Positions 57,214 through 64,000 of a stretch of 64,000 nt of DNA are shown piece by piece. Positions within the stretch are counted from its first letter, which is position 1, and the number at the start of each line of letters is the position of its first letter. The DNA lies in contig NZ_JAHUWT010000004.1 in NCBI RefSeq assembly GCF_019218885.1, forward strand, positions 186,001 through 250,000. The letters are read 5' to 3'. Source of the DNA: Bordetella sp. BOR01. GTDB taxonomy: Bacteria; Pseudomonadota; Gammaproteobacteria; Burkholderiales; Burkholderiaceae_B. The notes beneath the pieces are model-generated. The model was not told the origin of the DNA. It made no database searches and was given only the letters and a program-made list of their open reading frames with translations. The translations under genes and the position numbers were made by a program.

Positions 57214-58680
57214 GTGACCATCAAGCATTGGATCGACGGCAAGCAAGTCGACAGCGGCGACCGCTTCACCACCTACAACCCCGCCACCGGCGAGGCCATC
57301 GCCGAGGTCGCGGCCGGTGGCGCGCGTGAAATCGATGCCGCCGTGACCGCCGCCAAGCGCGCTTTTCCCGGCTGGGCCAACACCCCGGCACGCGAGCGCG
57401 CGCGCCTGATGCGGCGCCTGGGTGAACTGATCGACAAGAACGTACCGCACCTGGCCGAACTGGAAACCGCGGATACCGGCCTGCCTATTTCCCAGACGCG
57501 CAAGCAGCTGATTCCGCGCGCATCCGAGAACTTCAATTTCTTCGCCGAGGTGTGCGTGCGCATGAACGGGCACACGTATCCGGTGGACGACCAGATGCTG
57601 AACTACACGCTGTATCAGCCGGTGGGCGTGTGCGCCCTGGTCTCGCCCTGGAATGTGCCGTTCATGACGGCCACCTGGAAAACCGCTCCTTGCCTGGCGC
57701 TGGGCAATACCGCGGTGCTGAAGATGTCGGAACTGTCGCCGCTGACCGCCGACCAGCTGGGCCAGCTGGCCCTCGAGGCCGGTATTCCCCCCGGGGTGCT
57801 GAACGTGGTGCACGGGTATGGCGCCACCGCCGGCGATGCGCTGGTGCGCCATCCCGATGTGCGCGCCATTTCGTTCACCGGGGGAACTGTCACGGGCAAG
57901 AAGATCATTGCCGGGGCCGATGGCATCAAGAAGTTCTCGATGGAACTGGGCGGCAAGTCGCCCGTGCTGGTGTTCGATGACGCGGACCTGGATCGCGCGC
58001 TGGATGCCGCCCTGTTCACCATTTTTTCGCTCAATGGCGAACGCTGCACCGCCGGGTCGCGCATCTTCGTGCAGGAAAGCGTCTACGACGATTTCGTGCG
58101 CAAGTTCGCCGAGCGCGCGCAGCGCCTGGTGGTGGGCGACCCCACCGACGAAAAGACCAACATCGGCTCGATGATCACCCGCCAGCACTGGGAGAAAGTC
58201 ACCGGCTACATCCGCCTGGCCGAGCAAGAGGGTGCGCGCATCGTGGCCGGCGGCCCGGACAAGCCGCAGGGCCTGCCGGCACACCTGGGCCAGGGGAATT
58301 TCGTGCGTCCCACCGTGCTTGCCGACGTGGACAACCGCATGCGCTGCGCCCAGGAAGAGATTTTCGGGCCGGTGGCCTGCCTGCTGCCCTTCAAGGACGA
58401 GGCCGACGGCCTGGCGCTGGCCAACGACATCAAGTACGGCCTGGCATCGTACATCTGGACCAACGACCTGGGCCGCGCGCATCGCCTGGCGCGCGGCATC
58501 GAGGCCGGCATGGTGTTCGTCAACAGCCAGAACGTGCGCGACCTGCGCCAGCCGTTCGGCGGCATGAAAGAATCCGGTACCGGGCGCGAGGGGGGAGAAT
58601 ACAGCTACGAAGTCTTCGCCGAAGTGAAGAACGTCTGCGTATCGATGGGCGGCCATCACATCCCGAAGTGGGGCGTGTAG
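57214..58680 (+). CDS. hpaE: 5-carboxymethyl-2-hydroxymuconic-semialdehyde dehydrogenase
   Basis: 488-residue NAD-dependent aldehyde dehydrogenase. Catalytic Glu244 (MELGGKS) and Cys278 (GERCTAGS) are intact. It oxidises the ring-cleavage semialdehyde made by HpaD to 5-carboxymethyl-2-hydroxymuconate. The assignment over generic ALDH rests on hpaD lying directly downstream and on the hpa genes around it. AAGGAG ribosome site; first gene of the hpaE-hpaD-SDR operon. Confidence 0.93.
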   Translation: MTIKHWIDGKQVDSGDRFTTYNPATGEAIAEVAAGGAREIDAAVTAAKRAFPGWANTPARERARLMRRLGELIDKNVPHLAELETADTGLPISQTRKQLIPRASENFNFFAEVCVRMNGHTYPVDDQMLNYTLYQPVGVCALVSPWNVPFMTATWKTAPCLALGNTAVLKMSELSPLTADQLGQLALEAGIPPGVLNVVHGYGATAGDALVRHPDVRAISFTGGTVTGKKIIAGADGIKKFSMELGGKSPVLVFDDADLDRALDAALFTIFSLNGERCTAGSRIFVQESVYDDFVRKFAERAQRLVVGDPTDEKTNIGSMITRQHWEKVTGYIRLAEQEGARIVAGGPDKPQGLPAHLGQGNFVRPTVLADVDNRMRCAQEEIFGPVACLLPFKDEADGLALANDIKYGLASYIWTNDLGRAHRLARGIEAGMVFVNSQNVRDLRQPFGGMKESGTGREGGEYSYEVFAEVKNVCVSMGGHHIPKWGV

Positions 58681-58729
58681 CGGGGCTGGGGCCGCCAGGC
58701 ATAAAGGCGCAAAGAGCCAGGAGAGGAAA

Positions 58730-59596
58730 ATGGGAAAACTGTCGTTGGCGGCCAAGGTCACGCATGTGCCGTCCATGTATTTGTCGGAACTGCCCGGCAA
58801 GCACCAGGGCTGCCGCGAGGCGGCCATCGAGGGGCATCGCATCATCGGCCGGCGCTGCCGCGAGCTGGGCGTGGATACCTTGCTGGTATTCGACGTGCAC
58901 TGGCTGGTCAATGCCGGCTACCACGTGAACTGCAATGGGCAATTCTCGGGGGTGTACACCAGCAACGAACTGCCGCATTTCATCAAGGACATGCGCTACG
59001 CCTACCCGGGCAATCCGTCGCTGGGCCACCTGATCGCCGAGTCCGCCAATGCGCGCGGCGTGGCCACGCGCGCCCACGAGATCGACAGCCTGGAACTGGA
59101 ATACGGCACGCTGGTGCCCATGCGCTACATGAACCAGGACGGCCATTTCAAGGTGGTCTCGATGGCCGGCTGGTGCGCCTGGCACAAGCTTGAAGACAGC
59201 CGCCGGCTGGGCGAAGCCGTGCTCGAGGCCATCGGGCGCAGCGACAGCAACGTGGCGGTGCTGGCCAGCGGGTCGCTGTCGCACCGTTTCAATGACAATG
59301 GCAGCCCCGAGGAATCCATCCACAGCATCAGCCGGGAGTTCTTTCGCCAGGTGGATCTGCGCGTGGTGGACCTGTGGCGCCAGGGCGATTGGAAGACCTT
59401 CTGCGCGATGCTGCCCGAATACGCGCACTTGTGCGAAGGCGAGGGCGGCATGCATGACACGGCCATGCTGCTGGGCCTGCTGGGTTGGGATGCCTACGAC
59501 CAGCCGGCCGAGATCGTCACCGAGTACTTCGCCAGTTCCGGCACGGGGCAGATCAACGCGATCCTGCCCTTGCCGCGCCAAGGGGCCGCGCAATGA
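58730..59596 (+). CDS. hpaD: 3,4-dihydroxyphenylacetate 2,3-dioxygenase
   Basis: 288 residues, class III (LigB-type) extradiol dioxygenase, one domain. Probable Fe(II) ligands are H12 (THVPSMYLSELPG) and H57 (FDVHWLVN) plus a C-terminal Glu. It opens homoprotocatechuate next to the hydroxyls, the committed step of the pathway. GGAGAGG ribosome site; overlaps the following SDR gene by 4 nt. Confidence 0.95.
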   Translation: MGKLSLAAKVTHVPSMYLSELPGKHQGCREAAIEGHRIIGRRCRELGVDTLLVFDVHWLVNAGYHVNCNGQFSGVYTSNELPHFIKDMRYAYPGNPSLGHLIAESANARGVATRAHEIDSLELEYGTLVPMRYMNQDGHFKVVSMAGWCAWHKLEDSRRLGEAVLEAIGRSDSNVAVLASGSLSHRFNDNGSPEESIHSISREFFRQVDLRVVDLWRQGDWKTFCAMLPEYAHLCEGEGGMHDTAMLLGLLGWDAYDQPAEIVTEYFASSGTGQINAILPLPRQGAAQ

Positions 59597-60381
59597 AGAC
59601 TGTCATCGTTACCGGTGGCACCTTCGGTATCGGGGCGGGCCTTACCGTGGGGCTGGCCCGCGCCGGCTGGCGGGTCGTGGCATTCGGCCTGGAATCGGCG
59701 CAGGTGTCCAGCACGGCCCGCGACGGCATCGGGCAGGTGCGGGCCGAACTCGAGCAGGCCGGCGTACAGGCCGACTTGCTGGAGGCCGACGTTTCGCGCG
59801 CCGAAGACGTGGCGCGCGTCGTGGACCATACGCTGGACCGCTATGGCCGCATCGACGGCCTGGTGAACAATGCCGCCATCGGCCCGCTGGGCACCATCCT
59901 GGACACCGATGAGGCGCTGTGGGATCGCATCATGGCGGTGAACCTGAAGGGCGTGTACTTGTGTGCACGCCAGGTCATCCCGTACATGGCCCGCCAGGGC
60001 GGCGGCGCCATCGTCAACGTCGGTTCCGGGGCCGGCTGGGGCAAGCCCAATATGGCAGCCTACAGCGCCAGCAAGGGCGGCCTGGTGGCGCTGGGGGCGG
60101 CCATGGCATACGACCACTTCCACCAGCATGTCCGGGTCAATACCTTGATCCCGGGCGGCGGCGGCATCGTGTCGGGCATGAGCCTGGGCCGCATGGGCGC
60201 CGATGCGTCGAGGTTCGGCCGCAATGCGGTGGGATCGGCGGCGGGCCGGCCCGTGGTGCCGGCAGACATGGCGGCTGCTGCGGCGTTCTTGTTGTCCGAT
60301 GCGGCCGCCACGATTTCCGGCACCGTGCTGGACGTCGGATGCTTTGCCCACCAGGGCGGGCCGGTACCGCCGCGCCCCTGA
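59593..60381 (+). CDS. Short-chain dehydrogenase/reductase, possible cis-dihydrodiol dehydrogenase
   Basis: 262 residues, classical SDR: TGGTFGIG nucleotide motif (7-14), NNAAIG, and catalytic YSASK. The ATG overlaps the hpaD stop codon (ATGA), so it belongs to the ring-cleavage operon. SDRs in dioxygenase clusters usually rearomatise the cis-dihydrodiol to a catechol, which would link the Rieske dioxygenase to HpaD here. That role is inference; it is not a standard hpa gene. Confidence 0.9.
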   Translation: MKTVIVTGGTFGIGAGLTVGLARAGWRVVAFGLESAQVSSTARDGIGQVRAELEQAGVQADLLEADVSRAEDVARVVDHTLDRYGRIDGLVNNAAIGPLGTILDTDEALWDRIMAVNLKGVYLCARQVIPYMARQGGGAIVNVGSGAGWGKPNMAAYSASKGGLVALGAAMAYDHFHQHVRVNTLIPGGGGIVSGMSLGRMGADASRFGRNAVGSAAGRPVVPADMAAAAAFLLSDAAATISGTVLDVGCFAHQGGPVPPRP

Positions 60382-60403
60382 TGGCGTGGCCGCCGGCGCG
60401 GCC

Positions 60404-60850
60404 TCAGACCGCTGGCGGTTCGCGCTTGACCAGTTCGATGGCCGCGTCGATGTCGCGGTACAGGCGCTCGAGCCGGTCTTTGCCCACGGTTTTTTCCAGG
60501 TTTTCGTAGCGCCTGTCCACCAGCGGACGCATGCGCTCGATGAGCTTGCGCCCCTTGGGCGTCAGCGAGATATCTTGCCGACGCTGGTCGGCGCTGGAGC
60601 GTTCCCGTTGAATCAGGCCTGCCTGTTCCATGCCCAGCAGCATGCGTGTCAGGCTGGGCCGCAATATCTGGCAACTGGCGGCGATCTGGTTGGGTTCCAT
60701 GGGTTCCAGGTCGCTGAGCGTGCGCAGCACGCGCCACTGTTGCTCGGTAACCCCGGCCTGGTTCAGGATGGGCCGGAAGTGCGCCATCAGCGCCTCGCGC
60801 GCATACAGCAGCAAATGGGGCAGGTTGCGATGATGGAAGTGGCGGTTCAT
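60404..60850 (-). CDS. hpaR: MarR-family regulator, HpaR type
   Basis: 148 residues. MarR winged helix (VTEQQWRVLRTLSDLEPMEPNQ ... RPSLTRMLLGMEQAGLIQRERS) with flanking dimer helices. Sequence style and context match HpaR, the repressor of homoprotocatechuate operons that is relieved by hydroxyphenylacetates. Convergent with the hpaE-hpaD-SDR operon. Start ATG 60850; longer open frame upstream overlaps the VOC gene and is not used. Candidate operators: the TTAAC-N2-GTTAA boxes. Confidence 0.9.
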   Translation of the reverse strand: MNRHFHHRNLPHLLLYAREALMAHFRPILNQAGVTEQQWRVLRTLSDLEPMEPNQIAASCQILRPSLTRMLLGMEQAGLIQRERSSADQRRQDISLTPKGRKLIERMRPLVDRRYENLEKTVGKDRLERLYRDIDAAIELVKREPPAV

Positions 60851-60888
60851 GTCCGCGATGTTACCAAGAACCCGGCGTGCGGCGCGGC

Positions 60889-61275
60889 TCAGGACGGCGC
60901 CTGCAGTTGCGATATTTCGATCAGGTTCAAGTCGGGATCGCGCAGGTATACCGAGCGGATCTTGCCGGTGGCGCCAGTGCGTGCTACCGGCCCCTCGATG
61001 ATATGCGCGCCCGCCGCGCCCAGTTGTTCGATGACCTGGTCCAGCGGCCGATCGGCGATGAAGCACAGGTCGAGCGCGCCGGGCACGGGCAAGTGCGCCT
61101 TGGGTTCGAATTCGCTGCCGCGCACGTGCAGGTTGATCTTCTGGTTGCCGAAGCGCAGCGCCTGGCGGCCTTGGCCGAAGGTCTCCAGGCGCATGCCCAG
61201 GATGCGGGTATAGAAATCGACGGTGGCGTCCGGGTCGGTGCAGGTCAGCACCAGGTGGTCCAGGTGATCGATCAT
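60889..61275 (-). CDS. VOC/glyoxalase-superfamily protein
   Basis: 128 residues, a two-module vicinal-oxygen-chelate fold: MIDHLDHLVLTCTDPDATVDFYTRILGM at the start and SVYLRDPDLNLIEISQ at the end, with probable metal ligands His near residue 7 and Glu near 123. Such proteins include glyoxalases, resistance proteins and small extradiol enzymes; none is certain here. It is 38 bp upstream of hpaR on the same strand, so the two are probably cotranscribed. AAGGA site before ATG 61275; an upstream in-frame ATG adds 13 residues. Confidence 0.85.
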   Translation of the reverse strand: MIDHLDHLVLTCTDPDATVDFYTRILGMRLETFGQGRQALRFGNQKINLHVRGSEFEPKAHLPVPGALDLCFIADRPLDQVIEQLGAAGAHIIEGPVARTGATGKIRSVYLRDPDLNLIEISQLQAPS

Positions 61276-61365
61276 TTGTGTCCTTGGGCAATGGAAGTCA
61301 TAAAGCTGTCGCACGTACCGTATACCGTCAATACATGACCAGGTTTTTCATACCGGTGGCTATTC

Positions 61366-61614
61366 ATGAATATCGCAAAAGGCGTGCGTATCGGAGACTA
61401 CCGCATTCATTGCGACGTGGTTGAGTCGGCCGGCGGCCAATACCGGCTGGTGGTCGCGTCCTACAAAGAAGGCCGCCCGGATACCGAGCGCGCATGGCAC
61501 GCGCCAGACTGGGAACCCTATAGCCAGCTGGCCGAAGCGCAGCAGCGCGCGGTGTCCGTGCTCAAGAGCATCAAGCGGGTCGGCGCTGCCGGCGAGCCCT
61601 TATATAGCAGCTGA
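61366..61614 (+). CDS. Small hypothetical protein, paralogue of the gene at 43639
   Basis: 82 residues, start MNIAKGVRIGDYRIHCDVVE. Shares 22 of 82 positions with the product at 43639-43890 in a gap-free alignment (HCDV, ER-x-W, V-L-x-S, AG-x-P). No signal peptide or membrane segment; a mixed beta-then-helix pattern. Unlike its paralogue it has high-GC codon use like the surrounding chromosome, so it may be the resident copy. Function unknown. Confidence 0.75.
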   Translation: MNIAKGVRIGDYRIHCDVVESAGGQYRLVVASYKEGRPDTERAWHAPDWEPYSQLAEAQQRAVSVLKSIKRVGAAGEPLYSS

Positions 61615-61655
61615 CTGGCGGGCAGGGCGCGCGGCACATCAGGGGCCGCACAATG

Positions 61656-61693
61656 AAGAGCGCCCCATCTCGGGACGAGTCTGGGGCGCTCTT
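61656..61693. terminator. Long hairpin after the 61366 gene
   Basis: Perfect 12-bp inverted repeat AAGAGCGCCCCA (61656-61667) / TGGGGCGCTCTT (61682-61693), 14-nt loop. The stem ends in CTCTT but no longer T-run follows. Probable end of the small upstream gene's transcript. Confidence 0.55.
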
Positions 61694-61831
61694 GCCAAGC
61701 TTCGCACGCATGGGTGTCAGAACGCCTGGCAGCTTTAAATTTAGTCCCGCGTTTTTGGCGATGCAAGCGGAAAATCGTTTCAGGCGTTACGATCCGCGGC
61801 TGTAACTGTACAGCCCGAGGAACTGTCGCCC

Positions 61832-62578
61832 ATGGATACGCTGCTTGTCCTGATTGTTGCAGGGGCCGCCGTAGCTGGCTTCGTGCAAGGCCTGGCCGGC
61901 TTCGGGTTTGGCATGGTGGCCATGTCGTTCTGGGCCTGGACGTTGGACCCGCGCCTGGCAGCCGTGCTGGCGGTGGCCTGCGGCCTGGCCGGGCAGATAC
62001 TGGCGGCCGTCACGGTGCGGCGCGGTTTCGACGCAAGGCGCCTGCTGCCGTTCGTGGCTGGCGGCCTGGCGGGCATCCCCGTGGGAGTCGCGATATTGCC
62101 GCTATTGGATCCGGCGCTGTTCAAGGCGCTGATAGGCGGCTTTCTGGCGACATGGTGCCCCTTCATGCTGGCGGCCGGCCGGTTGCCGCGCGTGACCGCC
62201 GGCGGGCGCCTGGCTGATGCCGGGGTAGGGGCGCTGGGCGGCATCATGGGCGGGCTGGGTGGCTTCACCGGCGTGCTGCCTACGCTGTGGTGCACCTTGC
62301 GCGGTTTCGACAAAGACGCGCAACGCTCGGTCATCCAGAACTTCAATCTGGCCATGCTGGCGGCGACCCTGGCCTCGTACGCGGCCAGCGGGGTGATTAC
62401 GCGCGCCATGTGGCCATCGCTGGCCGTGGCCATTCCCGCCATGCTGGTGCCGGGCTGGCTGGGCGCGCGCGCTTACCTTGGGGTTACGGATGCAATGTTT
62501 CGCAAAATTGTGCTGGGCATGGTGACGGTATCGGGCCTGGCACTGCTGGCCTCGTCTTTGCCCGTGCTGCTGCGCTGA
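61832..62578 (+). CDS. TauE/SafE-family (DUF81) membrane protein
   Basis: 248 residues with about eight hydrophobic segments and the repeated family pattern GFVQGLAGFGFGMVAM in the first half and GGIMGGLGGFTGVLPTLW in the second. Members are thought to carry sulfonates, sulfite or organic anions across the inner membrane. No sulfur or catabolic gene is adjacent, so the substrate is open. Stands as a single-gene unit. Confidence 0.9.
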   Translation: MDTLLVLIVAGAAVAGFVQGLAGFGFGMVAMSFWAWTLDPRLAAVLAVACGLAGQILAAVTVRRGFDARRLLPFVAGGLAGIPVGVAILPLLDPALFKALIGGFLATWCPFMLAAGRLPRVTAGGRLADAGVGALGGIMGGLGGFTGVLPTLWCTLRGFDKDAQRSVIQNFNLAMLAATLASYAASGVITRAMWPSLAVAIPAMLVPGWLGARAYLGVTDAMFRKIVLGMVTVSGLALLASSLPVLLR

Positions 62579-62643
62579 ACGGCCCCGGGGGCAGGCATGG
62601 CGCATGCTATCGTAGCCATAGGTTTTTCAATCGTGGACCCACC

Positions 62644-62868
62644 ATGGCGCGCATCAATATTCAACAGGGCGAACTCGCCCATTGGCTGCAGTTCGTCGCC
62701 GACGGCGACCCAGCCGGCGTGCCGCGCGACCAAGTCCCCGCGCATGTGGCCGACAGCCTGCTGATCCTGCGCTGCGTGCGCGAGAGCGAACAGCAGCGGC
62801 TGGTGCTGACCGACAAGGGGCACCTGGCCCTGCGCATGGAAGCCCCCGGCGCCATTCATCTCGGTTAG
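62644..62868 (+). CDS. Small hypothetical protein
   Basis: 74 residues, start MARINIQQGELAHWLQFVAD, a soluble mixed protein with an early Trp helix and a C-terminal beta-like part (LVLTDKGHLALRME). Codon use matches the chromosome. No family recognised. It follows the TauE gene by 65 bp and may be cotranscribed. Confidence 0.65.
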   Translation: MARINIQQGELAHWLQFVADGDPAGVPRDQVPAHVADSLLILRCVRESEQQRLVLTDKGHLALRMEAPGAIHLG

Positions 62869-63049
62869 GAATTTACCAAGGCCCCGCTGCACTGGCTAAG
62901 GGGATGCCAGGGTATCGGTTCGGGCCGCGCTCCGGGTAAGATGAACTTGCGTGTCGCCTGCGGGTCCAATTGTCATGCGGACCTGATAATGGACCCCGCC
63001 AGCGCCACGCGTGGATTCACGCGTACAAGTAACCGACTGGGAGGAAGCC

Positions 63050-63262
63050 ATGCAGCATCATGACCAGGAAGTACTGATCGACGTATCCACAGCGGCCATG
63101 GATACCGGCGGATACGGCGTACTGCTGACGGTAACGGCCGAAGGAGGCACCGAAGTCGATGCCGCCTTTTCCTATCTGGGCGATTGCGCCTCTTTGCACG
63201 AGGCACGCGATCGCGCAGAAATCTTCGCCCAGAACTGGGTCGAGGAAAACATCTTCCGCTGA
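63050..63262 (+). CDS. Small hypothetical protein
   Basis: 70 residues, start MQHHDQEVLIDVSTAAMDTG, chosen because a strong GGGAGGAAG site lies just before ATG 63050; an ATG 13 codons earlier has none. Acidic, beta-then-helix pattern, no membrane segment. Family not recognised. Confidence 0.7.
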   Translation: MQHHDQEVLIDVSTAAMDTGGYGVLLTVTAEGGTEVDAAFSYLGDCASLHEARDRAEIFAQNWVEENIFR

Positions 63263-63400
63263 CCACGCCACTGGCGGAAACCTTGCAGGCCGCGCGCGCC
63301 CATGACGCTGAACCGATACCTGGCCCGGCTGCGGCACAAATCCGGGTTATCGTCGCTGCTTCGTCATTTACGGCGCGCGCCTCCTGCGCGCCATACATCG

Positions 63401-64000
63401 ATGGCCGCTTCCGTTTCCGTTGAACTTTCCAGTACCATCCGCGCCCTGCGCGGGCACTTCAACGATGTGGTCCTGCCGCTTTGGAGCGGGCGGGGCTACA
63501 ACGAACGCATGGGCTTGCCGTACGAATCGCTGGCCGGCGATAGCGGCCTGCCCGTGGCGCCGCAGCGCTATCGTGCGATGGCTTGCGCGCGCCAACTGTA
63601 TGTGTACGCCATCGCGCCCGCGCCGGCCCACGCGCGGCATGCCGACCGGCTGTTCGAGGCCTTGCTGCGCTATTTCCGCGATGACCGGCACGGCGGCTGG
63701 CGCTACAGCATCGACGCCGACGGCCGGCCGCTGGACGACACGCAAGACCTGTACACGCATGCCTTCGTGGTGTTTGCGTGCACGGCGTATTTCGAGCGCT
63801 CGCGCAATACCCAGGCGCGCCAGGCGCTGCTGCAGGCGGTCGAGACCGTGGAGTCGCGCTTTCGGCGCCCCGATGGCCTGTACCACGCCGCCATGTCGGC
63901 CGACTGGCGCCAGGTCAGCCAGGGGCCGGCGCAGAACCCGGTGATGCACCTGACCGAAGCCTACCTGGCCGCCGCCCGCGTGGCCGAGCCCGCCTGGTTC
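63401..64000 (+). CDS. AGE-family epimerase/isomerase, N-terminal part
   Basis: First 200 codons, cut by the window end. The frame has no stop from 63302 on. The sequence matches the N-acylglucosamine 2-epimerase / mannose isomerase (alpha/alpha)6 barrel: LRGHFNDVVLPLWSGRGYNE, DLYTHAFVVFACTAYF and QNPVMHLTEAYLAA carry the conserved Arg/His positions. Likely interconverts a sugar such as mannose or an N-acetyl-hexosamine. Start ATG 63401 fits the family; an in-frame ATG at 63302 would add 33 residues. Neither has a clear ribosome site. Confidence 0.85.
   Translation, partial: MAASVSVELSSTIRALRGHFNDVVLPLWSGRGYNERMGLPYESLAGDSGLPVAPQRYRAMACARQLYVYAIAPAPAHARHADRLFEALLRYFRDDRHGGWRYSIDADGRPLDDTQDLYTHAFVVFACTAYFERSRNTQARQALLQAVETVESRFRRPDGLYHAAMSADWRQVSQGPAQNPVMHLTEAYLAAARVAEPAWF

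Noticed and set aside
44012-63262. Possible kinship between the small proteins at 44012 and 63050
   Set aside because: Only a loose similarity of pattern; identical residues are too few and unaligned.

Overview
The window is about 66% GC, densely packed, and looks like a chromosomal segment of a Bordetella-type beta-proteobacterium (Burkholderiales, Alcaligenaceae). This rests on the high GC, two Bug/TctC-type periplasmic receptors, the beta-proteobacterial gene order rpmI-rplT-pheS-pheT-ihfA-merR-tRNA-Pro, and the style of the catabolic clusters. No rRNA, CRISPR array, insertion sequence, integrase or phage gene was seen. The species call is inference from gene content.

Layout. 1-14.4 kb holds housekeeping and envelope genes: the start of a minus-strand exported protein, a cold-shock gene, then clpS, an alpha-2-macroglobulin gene, pbpC, clpA and pqiABC, all on the plus strand. 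The macroglobulin/PBP1C pair sits between clpS and clpA. 14.6-23.4 kb holds putA and a complete branched-chain amino-acid type ABC transporter (livK, H, M, G, F). 23.5-31 kb holds a minus-strand hydantoinase/oxoprolinase-type operon (hyuA, hyuB, a Bug receptor, an aldehyde dehydrogenase) with a divergent LysR gene. 31-35.6 kb holds a divergent MFS/TetR pair with a striking double operator, then glnK-amtB behind a sigma-54 promoter, then ubiK. 35.7-42.5 kb holds comM/yifB, rpmI-rplT, pheST, ihfA, a MerR gene and tRNA-Pro(GGG).

42.6-45.6 kb, directly after the tRNA and its terminator, is a strip of small orphan genes with visibly lower GC: a lipoprotein, a DUF3606-like protein, a membrane-anchored protein and several unknowns. 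It may be a small acquired segment.

45.6-61.3 kb is a large aromatic-degradation cluster built around the homoprotocatechuate (3,4-dihydroxyphenylacetate) meta-cleavage pathway. HpaD opens the ring, HpaE oxidises the semialdehyde, HpaF isomerises, HpaG1/G2 decarboxylate and isomerise, HpaH hydrates and HpaI cleaves to central metabolites. HpaBC, the usual entry enzyme, is not in the window. Instead there are a Rieske ring-hydroxylating dioxygenase (reductase, alpha, beta), an SDR and an FAD aromatic hydroxylase. IclR, LysR and MarR/HpaR-type regulators and a Bug receptor are interleaved. Two families of palindromic boxes recur at the promoters of this cluster and suggest dual control.

61.3-64 kb holds small unknown genes (one a paralogue of a gene in the 42.6-45.6 kb strip), a TauE/SafE-type membrane protein and the start of an AGE-family epimerase cut by the window end.
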